DNA of 11,961 nt from an uncultured Helicobacteraceae bacterium. GTDB taxonomy: Bacteria > Campylobacterota > Campylobacteria > Campylobacterales > Helicobacteraceae. This document shows, piece by piece, positions 6,147-11,784 of the stretch; the stretch's first letter is position 1; each line of letters starts with the position of its first letter. The stretch spans positions 1 to 11,961 of the forward strand of contig CAJTQL010000020.1 in NCBI GenBank assembly GCA_910578285.1, given 5' to 3'. Under the pieces are notes generated by a model. It was not told where the DNA came from. It ran no database searches and saw only the letters and a program-made list of their open reading frames with translations. The position numbers and the translations under genes are program-made.

Positions 6147-7423
6147 TTCTACCTTTCATGCTGTTTGCTATCGCATTTGCATTTCTGTTTGTCGGCGTGC
6201 CTGTCGCGTTTGCGTTTGGTGGCGCGGCGTTTTTGGTTGCGTGGCTTGCGCCCGAAATTGGAATCGACATCTTTGCGCTGCTGCCTGCGCGAATCTATGG
6301 CATTATGACAAATACGACACTCATGGCGATGCCGCTATTCATCTTTATGGGTTTGGTGCTCGAAAAAAGCGGGATTGCCGAGCGATTGCTTGGCAACATC
6401 AGCCAGCTTTTTGGGTTTTTGCGCGGTGGAATGGCGCTTGGCGTGGTGTTTGTTGGCGTTTTACTCGCGGCGAGCACGGGTGTTGTGGGTGCGAGTGTTG
6501 TGATGATGGGCGTGATTGCGATTCCGTCTATGCTCTCTGCGCGCTATGCGCCAAGCTTTGCAAGCGGCGTTGTAACGGCGAGCGGCACGCTTGGGCAAAT
6601 CATTCCGCCGAGTATTGTATTGATTTTGCTTGGTGATGTGCTGCAAATCTCGGTGGGCGATTTGTTCGCCGCTGCGCTGCTGCCTAGCGCGATTTTGGTG
6701 GGGCTCTATCTCGCCTATATCCTTGCACTCTGTTTTTTGCGCCCCGATGTTGCGCCCGCGACAAAAAGCAATGCGAATCTACGCGTTTTGGTGCTCGACA
6801 CACTCAAATATTCCCTGCCTCCTGTCGCGCTCATCTCTGTTGTGCTTGGCGGAATCCTCGCTGGGCTTGCCACTCCAAGCGAGGCTAGCGCACTTGGTGC
6901 GGCTGGGGCTGTGCTGCTCACGATTTTGTTGCGTAGTTTTTCGTTCTCGCTCTTGCGCTATGCGGCGCTGCAAACGGTGCTATTTTCGGGGCTTATCTTT
7001 GCGATTCTCATCGGCGCTTCGGCATTTACGCTTGTGTTCAACGAAACAGAGGGCGGGGATTTGATTTTTGCGCTGTTTGAGCAAAGTGAGAATCGATGGA
7101 CATTTATTCTTGTGGCGATGCTGATTGTGTTTGTGCTTGGGTTTTTGATTGATTTTATCGAGATTTGTTTTATTGTTGTGCCGCTGTTTGTGCCACTGAT
7201 AGCATATTTTGAGATAGATGCGCTGTGGTTTGCGATTCTGCTTGCGCTCAATTTGCAGACATCGTTTCTGACGCCGCCTTTTGGATTTGCGCTGTTCTAT
7301 CTCAAAGGTGCAATGGGCAATGCCCTGCACACGCTTGAGATATACAAGGGCGCTGTGCCGTTTATTGTTTTGCAGCTCGTGTTGCTCGCGCTCTTGCTGC
7401 TTTTTCCACAGATTGTGATATGA
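6143..7423 (+). CDS. TRAP transporter large permease subunit (DctM family)
   Basis: DctM is the large, transporting subunit of TRAP systems. The 426 residues are the usual length and almost entirely hydrophobic, with about 12 predicted membrane segments. Family marks are MPLFIFMGLVLEKSGIAERL (63-82), the conserved GTLGQIIPPSIVLILLGD (148-165), ATPSEASALGAAGA (243-256, part of the repeated transport half) and TPPFGFALFYLKG (377-389). The ATG at 6143 overlaps the small subunit's TGA. No substrate-binding DctP gene is found on either side: hemE lies upstream of the small subunit and the convergent aspA begins 22 nt after this stop. The binding protein must be encoded elsewhere, be shared with another TRAP system, or be lost. 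The substrate cannot be read from the sequence; an organic acid is likely from the family. Confidence 0.92.
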   Translation: MILPFMLFAIAFAFLFVGVPVAFAFGGAAFLVAWLAPEIGIDIFALLPARIYGIMTNTTLMAMPLFIFMGLVLEKSGIAERLLGNISQLFGFLRGGMALGVVFVGVLLAASTGVVGASVVMMGVIAIPSMLSARYAPSFASGVVTASGTLGQIIPPSIVLILLGDVLQISVGDLFAAALLPSAILVGLYLAYILALCFLRPDVAPATKSNANLRVLVLDTLKYSLPPVALISVVLGGILAGLATPSEASALGAAGAVLLTILLRSFSFSLLRYAALQTVLFSGLIFAILIGASAFTLVFNETEGGDLIFALFEQSENRWTFILVAMLIVFVLGFLIDFIEICFIVVPLFVPLIAYFEIDALWFAILLALNLQTSFLTPPFGFALFYLKGAMGNALHTLEIYKGAVPFIVLQLVLLALLLLFPQIVI

Positions 7424-7444
7424 GCAGCCAGCGCGGGAAGCGAA

Positions 7445-8854
7445 CTAGAATTTGATTTTCTCACGTGGGGCGATGAGGCTTTCGGGTTCGAGAATCTTCT
7501 CGACTTGCTCGGCGGTGAGCAATCCTTTTTCGACAACCAAATCCCCGACTTTGAGATTTTTCTCGAGCGCCTCTTTGGCGATTGCTGTGGAGTTTGCATA
7601 GCCGATATAGGGATTGAGCGCCGTTACAAGCCCAATGCTCTTGAGGACATATTCGCGGCATGTTTGTTTGTTTGCTTCGATTCCATTGATACAAAGTGTT
7701 ATGAATGTGTGTAGTGCATTCTTGAGCATATCAAGCGACTTGAAAAGCGTGTAGGCTGCCACAGGTTCGAAGACATTGAGCTGCAATTGTCCTGCTTCGG
7801 CAGCAAGGACAACGCAGCCATCTTGCCCGATGATATAATAGCACACTTGCCCGACAACTTCGGGAATGACGGGATTGACTTTGCCCGGCATGATTGAGCT
7901 GCCCGGCTGCATTGCAGGGAGCTTGATTTCGGCGATTCCATCGCGAGGTCCAGAACTCAAAAGCCGCAAATCATTGCAGATTTTGGCGATTTTGGTTGCC
8001 GAGATTTTGAGTGCTGATGAGGTGATGAGATAGGCGCTTTGGTCGGGTGTCGCTTTGATAAGATTCTCTGAAATTTCATAGTCATTGCCTGTTACTTCGC
8101 GCAAGGCTTTTTTAATCTCGCGTGTGTAGTTTGGATGGGAGTTGATGCCTGTGCCAATGGCTGTCGCGCCCATATTGACTTCAAGGCATGCGATTTGTGC
8201 GGTTTTGAGATATTTGATGTCATCGCGCACGCTCGCAGCAAAGCCACCAAACTCTTGCCCCAAAGTCATTGGCACAGCGTCTTGGAGCTGTGTGCGCCCC
8301 ATTTTAATCACATCTTTGAATTCTTGCGCCTTGCGCTCAAATGCGTTTGCGAGCTCTTCATATGAAGCGAGCAGTTTTTCAATTTTATTGTAGAGTGTAA
8401 TATGGATTGCTGTGGGGTAGGCATCATTTGTTGATTGTGAGAGGTTGATATGGTTATTGGGGTGGCAATATTGATATTCTCCCTTTTTATACCCCATTTT
8501 TTCAAGCGCGACATTCGCGATGACTTCGTTTGCGTTCATGTTTGTTGATGTTCCTGCGCCGCCTTGGAACATATCCACGACAAAATGGTCATTATATTTG
8601 CCATCATAGACATCATCGCATGCTGCATAGATGGCATCAGCGATTTTGGAATCCAAAAGCCCAAGCCGAGCGTTTGCAAGCGCGGCAGCCTTTTTGACTT
8701 GCGCAAAAGATTTGATGAAATCAGGATAGACGCGAAGTGTGGTGCCGCTGATTTGAAAATTTTCCTTTGCACGTGCTGTCTGTACACCATAATAAAACTC
8801 ATTGCTAATTTCTTTGTCGCCAATGAGGTCATGTTCGATTCTTGTGTCTGCCAT
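7445..8854 (-). CDS. aspA: Aspartate ammonia-lyase (aspartase)
   Basis: Aspartase converts L-aspartate to fumarate and ammonia. In Campylobacterota this allows aspartate use as carbon source and supplies fumarate for fumarate respiration. The 469 residues match the family. What is seen: GGAGTSTNMNANEVI (98-112), KGEYQYCHPNNHINLSQSTN (124-143) with DAYPTA following, the TQLQDAVPMTLGQEF substrate region (188-202), and the superfamily signature GSSIMPGKVNPVIPEVV (318-334) whose mobile loop carries the catalytic serine. The KGEYQY and STNDAYPT segments match aspartase rather than fumarase class II. GGAG sits 5 nt before the ATG at 8854. It is a single-gene unit, convergent with the TRAP genes (21-nt gap, no hairpin seen) and divergent from the 568-residue gene. 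A strong extended -10 and a palindrome precede it. Confidence 0.97.
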   Translation of the reverse strand: MADTRIEHDLIGDKEISNEFYYGVQTARAKENFQISGTTLRVYPDFIKSFAQVKKAAALANARLGLLDSKIADAIYAACDDVYDGKYNDHFVVDMFQGGAGTSTNMNANEVIANVALEKMGYKKGEYQYCHPNNHINLSQSTNDAYPTAIHITLYNKIEKLLASYEELANAFERKAQEFKDVIKMGRTQLQDAVPMTLGQEFGGFAASVRDDIKYLKTAQIACLEVNMGATAIGTGINSHPNYTREIKKALREVTGNDYEISENLIKATPDQSAYLITSSALKISATKIAKICNDLRLLSSGPRDGIAEIKLPAMQPGSSIMPGKVNPVIPEVVGQVCYYIIGQDGCVVLAAEAGQLQLNVFEPVAAYTLFKSLDMLKNALHTFITLCINGIEANKQTCREYVLKSIGLVTALNPYIGYANSTAIAKEALEKNLKVGDLVVEKGLLTAEQVEKILEPESLIAPREKIKF

Positions 8855-8888
8855 TGTATCTCCTTAATTTTAGCTGAAAATTTTATGC

Positions 8889-8908
8889 TTGCTGATTTGT
8901 TTCAGCAA
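8889..8908. promoter_or_regulatory. Perfect 7+7 palindrome TTGCTGA-N6-TCAGCAA in the aspA leader
   Basis: TTGCTGA (8889-8895) and TCAGCAA (8902-8908) are exact inverted repeats around TTTGTT. The core TGA-N6-TCA has the half-site spacing of Crp/Fnr-type operators. The element lies just downstream of the aspA -10 (8916-8921 on the minus strand), at or just after the expected +1, which fits a repressor site or a 5' mRNA stem-loop. Which protein, if any, binds is unknown. Confidence 0.5.
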
Positions 8909-8915
8909 ACAAGGC

Positions 8916-8921
8916 ATTATA
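8916..8921 (-). promoter_or_regulatory. Extended -10 promoter element of aspA
   Basis: On the minus strand this reads TATAAT, a perfect -10, preceded by TGC to give TG-n-TATAAT. It is 62 nt upstream of the aspA ATG, predicting transcription start near 8909. A good -35 is absent, but an A/T-rich tract lies upstream, as is typical of Campylobacterota sigma-70 promoters. Confidence 0.6.
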
Positions 8922-8951
8922 GCAAAAAATGTTCATTTTTTGGAATCCTCC

Positions 8952-8981
8952 TTGAAAAAAATGCAAAAATTACGATATAGT
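8952..8981 (+). promoter_or_regulatory. Candidate promoter of the 568-residue calcium-binding-like gene
   Basis: TTGAAA (8952-8957) and TATAGT (8976-8981) are 18 nt apart, a plausible sigma-70 promoter. The overlapping CGATAT (8973-8978) also resembles the -10 of FliA (sigma-28) promoters in this phylum, though the matching -35 (TTGA, not TAAA) is weak. The leader to the ATG at 9047 would be about 60 nt. Confidence 0.4.
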
Positions 8982-9046
8982 TATTGTAACAATCTCTGAA
9001 GGACCAGAGGATTCAAAATCATTAATTCATCTAAGGAGAGACAACC

Positions 9047-10753
9047 ATGGACGGTTTAGTTTCATCATTTCAATTCAGCTCCAGTCGTTTCACTACGAGC
9101 CTCTATGACAAGGGCGAAAACGACAAAACCACAACCACCACAACTACCACAACCACACAAGCCGTTGGCACAGCAGCAAACGCTGTGAGCGAACGTGATG
9201 CGAATGGCGGCAATCAAGGCGGAGGCAATGGCGGCAATGGCGGAATTGCCACAGCGATTCAGACAAGCGACGTGCAGTTTGGCTCGGTGCTTGGCAATGC
9301 AGTTGCTCAAGAAGCAATTGTGAATCGCGCGCTCGAGCTCGTGCAGAGTGTGCGCGAAACGATGTTTGGAGAATTGACCCAAGCGCTTGGATTTTCGAAT
9401 GATATTATTAATAAGGTTAGCGAAAATCAGGCATTTATTGAGGCGCTCAATGGGAATGAATTTGCGATGAGTGGATTCACGCTCGAGTTTAGCACAACGC
9501 TTGTGAGCGGCGCACAATCGCAATCTGTGAATGTGAGCGTCTCGCTTTCGCAAAGTTTTCTTGAGAGCAATTTTGATGGCAAGCAGCTTTCGACATATAC
9601 AGCGTTGCGCAATATGGTTTTGCTCACAGGCGAAAATCCACAGATTGACACACTCGATAGCTGGATTCGCAAGGCATATGATGCGTATGGCAGTAGCTCG
9701 AGCAGCAGCACATCGATTTCGTCTCTCACACGTGTTGAGTTTAGTAGCCTTAGCCTCCAAACCTCAAGCATTAACACTAGCAATTTGGGCGTGAGCCTCT
9801 CGACATTGTCGATGAATGCGAGCATCACGCAAATCCAAATGAGCCTCAACATCTCTGCAGGCGGCACAGATTCTGCAAAACTCATTGACCCACTCATCAT
9901 CGACCTTGGCGGCGATGGTGTTGAACTTAGTGATGACACCTTCAGCTTCGACCTTGACGCCGATGGTGAAAGCGACCAAATCTCTCGCCCCAAAGGTAAC
10001 AGCGGATTCCTTGCGCTCGATAAAAATGGTGATGGAATCATCAATGACGGCACAGAGCTTTTTGGCACACAAAATGGTGATGGATTCAAAGATTTAGCGC
10101 GCTATGATAGCAACGGCGATGGCAAGATTGATAAAGACGACCCAATTTATGACAAACTCCGAATCTGGAAACCGGGCGCAAATGGTGACCAAGGCGAGAT
10201 CATCGGGCTTGGCGAAGTTGGAATTGGCGCAATTTATCTTGACGCAAAAAATAATGAACAGCTTATGCAAAGTGTAAGCGGCGAGACGCTTGGTGTGCAA
10301 CGCAAAAGCGCTGCCTATCAGCGCACTGATGGCAGCGAAGGGCAGATTTATCATGTCGACCTTGCTAAACGTGAGCAGAGCAGTGCCGTGAGCAAAGATG
10401 CGGGGATTGCTGCATATCATAAATCCCAAAACGACCTCGACCTCTTGCGCACACTTGTTGGCAACACCAAAAATGAGGAGACAAGCGCGAATAATATAGG
10501 CAACAATCTTGAAAATATCACTCAACTCACGCCTGCTAAGATTCGCCAGCAAATCGAGGAGATTAAGCAGGGCAATGTGAGCGAAGAGAATCTCGCGCTT
10601 GTGCAGCTTGACGCGTTGCTTGGCAAAGCAAAAAACAACAATGGGCTAACCGCGCTTCTCAACCGCGTGGCATTTGATGGTAACCTTTCATCGGTGAATG
10701 ATCAATTCTTCAATTACCAAGCGCTTGTCAATGCACAGCGGCTCTTGGCATAG
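9047..10753 (+). CDS. Protein with EF-hand-like calcium-binding region (FrpC/RTX-associated type), function unknown
   Basis: The 568-residue product begins with a Ser/Phe-rich stretch (MDGLVSSFQFSSSRF) and no ordinary signal peptide or membrane segment. A linker follows: ten threonines (28-37), then Gly/Asn-rich NGGNQGGGNGGNGG (53-66). Residues 75-270 are Ser-rich with alternating strands. The acidic module (about 278-400) is the recognisable part: DPLIIDLGGDGVELS, FDLDADGESD, the loop DKNGDGIINDGTE (Asp325-Glu337) and DSNGDGKIDKDD (from Asp354), then LRIWKPGANGDQGEI. This order matches the dockerin/EF-hand-like segment common in large bacterial calcium-binding exoproteins and in FrpC-like proteins. 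Tandem RTX nonapeptides (GGxGxDxLx) are absent. The C-terminal part (400-568) is helical and not recognised. AAGGAG lies 8 nt before the ATG. Calcium binding is likely; secretion or a surface or flagellar role is speculation. It is a single-gene unit between aspA and a convergent pair. Confidence 0.82.
   Translation: MDGLVSSFQFSSSRFTTSLYDKGENDKTTTTTTTTTTQAVGTAANAVSERDANGGNQGGGNGGNGGIATAIQTSDVQFGSVLGNAVAQEAIVNRALELVQSVRETMFGELTQALGFSNDIINKVSENQAFIEALNGNEFAMSGFTLEFSTTLVSGAQSQSVNVSVSLSQSFLESNFDGKQLSTYTALRNMVLLTGENPQIDTLDSWIRKAYDAYGSSSSSSTSISSLTRVEFSSLSLQTSSINTSNLGVSLSTLSMNASITQIQMSLNISAGGTDSAKLIDPLIIDLGGDGVELSDDTFSFDLDADGESDQISRPKGNSGFLALDKNGDGIINDGTELFGTQNGDGFKDLARYDSNGDGKIDKDDPIYDKLRIWKPGANGDQGEIIGLGEVGIGAIYLDAKNNEQLMQSVSGETLGVQRKSAAYQRTDGSEGQIYHVDLAKREQSSAVSKDAGIAAYHKSQNDLDLLRTLVGNTKNEETSANNIGNNLENITQLTPAKIRQQIEEIKQGNVSEENLALVQLDALLGKAKNNNGLTALLNRVAFDGNLSSVNDQFFNYQALVNAQRLLA
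9126..9157 (+). repeat. ACC/ACA/ACT trinucleotide tract encoding ten threonines
   Basis: An imperfect ACN repeat, largely ACAACC/ACCACA, encodes threonines 28-37 of the 568-residue protein. Gains or losses of whole triplets would change linker length without shifting frame. Confidence 0.6.
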
Positions 10754-10760
10754 ATTTTGT

Positions 10761-10798
10761 CTTGCGAGATTCTAGGGGATTGCTTGGAATCTTGCAAG
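10761..10798. terminator. Long hairpin shared by convergent genes, candidate bidirectional terminator
   Basis: CTTGCGAGATTC (10761-10772) pairs with GAATCTTGCAAG (10787-10798): 12 pairs including one G-U on the plus strand, around a 14-nt loop. It starts 8 nt after the plus-strand stop (10751-10753) and ends 2 nt before the minus-strand stop (10800-10802). The position suits a two-way terminator. Neither side has a proper T-run, so termination efficiency is uncertain; mRNA 3'-end protection is an alternative. Confidence 0.5.
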
Positions 10799-10799
10799 G

Positions 10800-11021
10800 C
10801 TACCTATGAGTTGGGTCAAGTCCGCTAGCACGGCTCGCAAATATTTGAGCTTGCTGCGGGGTTGAAGCCGCAAAATCTTGAAGCTTTTCTTCCAAGATTG
10901 TGGCAAAGAGGGCAGATTTTTCTTTTTCTGTCTCTGTTTGCTGGTAGTGTCTTTGCGTGATATGCGCATATTGCGAAACGGAATTGTTGGAAAGCAAACT
11001 ATCGGCAAAAGAAAGATTCAT
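10800..11021 (-). CDS. Small protein of unknown function downstream of the Crp/Fnr regulator
   Basis: This short frame is not recognised. With the ATG at 11021 it encodes 73 residues starting MNLSFADSLLSNNSVSQYAH. That start is chosen because AAGGA lies 8 nt before it; an upstream in-frame ATG at 11057 would give 85 residues but lacks as good a site. The protein is soluble, glutamine- and alanine-rich, and probably mostly helical: YQQTETEKEKSALFATILEE then KLQDFAASTPQQAQIFASRA. No signal peptide, membrane span or cysteine is present. The gene lies 98 nt after the regulator gene on the same strand and ends at a long hairpin, which supports a real transcription unit. It does not resemble FlgM or another small flagellar regulator that I know. 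It could still be a chance frame. Confidence 0.5.
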   Translation of the reverse strand: MNLSFADSLLSNNSVSQYAHITQRHYQQTETEKEKSALFATILEEKLQDFAASTPQQAQIFASRASGLDPTHR

Positions 11022-11119
11022 TGTTTTTTCCTTAATTGGCTTTGCGCTCCTTTGCATTTCTTATCGCACAAGCAAATGTCATTCCTTTTGTTGCCATATA
11101 TTTTGTTGCACCTACAAAA

Positions 11120-11746
11120 TTAGATTTCAAGTAGCACAATCCTCTTTCTCCCAAGCTGAATCTCGCCTCGATTCTCCATTTCTTTGAGGATTCGCGAAAT
11201 GACCTCGCGCGTGCTGCCGAGATGATTGGCGATATTCTCATGGCTCATTTGTATCTCGCCATTGTGTTCATTTTTGCGCAAAAAATCACGAATCCGCTCG
11301 ACAAGTGGCTTGAACAATGCTTGTTCGAGTGTTGTGATTGTTTGCGAGAGCCGCTTGCTTAGGAGCGTGAGCGTGAAATCAGCGAGTTTGGGATATTTCT
11401 CTTTGAGTGTTGCAAAGAGTTTGGCAGGCACAATGAGAATCTTGCTTTTGCTGTTTGTTTCAAGCAGAATGTTGTGCTCGATAGATTGCAGTGTGCAATG
11501 TGAGCAGACCACACATGAATCGCCTGATTTGAGGCAAAAGAGCGTGATTTCTTTACCATTTTCACCGATGATATATGCGCGTATGCTGCCCTGCAAAATG
11601 AGCACAAAGCCTAAGCAGTTCTCACTATTATTGAGCAACATTTGTGCTGCAAATGTTTTGACAACCGCCTTTTGTGCGATATTTTGTTTGTCATCTTCGG
11701 TGATTCCAAACGGCGCAAAAAGGCTTAAAAGCTCCTTGTGTGGCAT
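11120..11746 (-). CDS. Crp/Fnr-family transcriptional regulator
   Basis: The 208-residue product has the family's two-domain layout. Residues 20-125 form a cyclic-nucleotide-binding-like beta roll (GFVLILQGSIRAYIIGENGK, EITLFCLKSGDSCVVCSHC). A dimerisation helix follows (about 118-155), then a winged-helix DNA-binding domain. The recognition helix in MSHENIANHLGSTREVISRI (167-186) carries Arg180, Glu181 and Arg185, the same arrangement as E. coli CRP (RE-x3-R), which reads TGTGA half-sites. Cysteines 44, 71, 78, 81 and 84 occur, three of them as CxxCxxC (78-84). This is not the N-terminal FNR cluster, so redox or metal sensing is only possible. The residues CRP uses to hold cAMP are not evident. 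GGAGGGAG precedes the ATG at 11746. The promoter overlaps a TGTGA/TCACA palindrome, suggesting autoregulation. H. pylori lacks such a regulator. Confidence 0.9.
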   Translation of the reverse strand: MPHKELLSLFAPFGITEDDKQNIAQKAVVKTFAAQMLLNNSENCLGFVLILQGSIRAYIIGENGKEITLFCLKSGDSCVVCSHCTLQSIEHNILLETNSKSKILIVPAKLFATLKEKYPKLADFTLTLLSKRLSQTITTLEQALFKPLVERIRDFLRKNEHNGEIQMSHENIANHLGSTREVISRILKEMENRGEIQLGRKRIVLLEI

Positions 11747-11769
11747 TCTCCCTCCAGAGAGTTTGTGAA

Positions 11770-11784
11770 TGTGATTATATCACA
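11770..11784. promoter_or_regulatory. Palindrome TGTGAT-TAT-ATCACA over the regulator's -10, candidate operator
   Basis: The perfect inverted repeat TGTGATTATATCACA contains, on the minus strand, TATAAT (11774-11779) preceded by TGA, an extended -10 about 27 nt from the regulator's ATG. Another TGTGA lies at 11764-11768, so two direct half-sites precede the inverted one. Half-site sequence fits the RE-x3-R recognition helix; the N5 spacing is one base short of the usual N6. A site covering its own -10 suggests negative autoregulation. Confidence 0.55.

Larger units (their letters stand above)
2251..7423 (+). other. Predicted six-gene operon (lipoprotein, pdxA, coiled-coil protein, hemE, TRAP small and large subunits)
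   Basis: Six genes on the plus strand are packed with junctions of ATGA (2919-2922), an 8-nt overlap (3934-3941), a 9-nt gap (4561-4569), GTGA (5583-5586) and ATGA (6143-6146). No internal gap could hold a promoter plus leader outside coding sequence. Co-transcription and translational coupling are therefore inferred. The functions do not form one pathway: two genes are in cofactor synthesis, two in transport, one encodes an envelope lipoprotein and one is unknown. Confidence 0.75.

Noticed and set aside
6085..6636. 183-codon open frame on the plus strand
   Set aside because: It overlaps the TRAP small/large subunit junction in another frame and gives a Trp/Cys/Arg-rich product. Both TRAP genes are clear in their own frames.
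7424..7444. Terminator between the TRAP large subunit and aspA
   Set aside because: The 21-nt gap holds no convincing inverted repeat or T-run on either strand.
9126..9157. Poly-Thr tract as an on/off phase-variation switch
   Set aside because: The repeat unit is three bases, so slippage keeps the frame. No homopolymeric G or C tract of the kind used for phase switching in this phylum is seen here.
9065..9760. 231-codon open frame on the minus strand
   Set aside because: It is antisense to the 568-residue gene, with a low-complexity Cys/Ala/Arg product arising from the Thr and Gly codons of the real gene.
11032..11097. 21-codon minus-strand peptide frame (MATKGMTFACAIRNAKERKAN) in the gap after the regulator
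   Set aside because: It has no well-placed ribosome site and is very short. A leader peptide coupled to the 73-residue ORF is conceivable but unsupported.
11226..11768. 180-codon open frame on the plus strand
   Set aside because: It is antisense to the Crp/Fnr gene and has no supporting start context or motifs.
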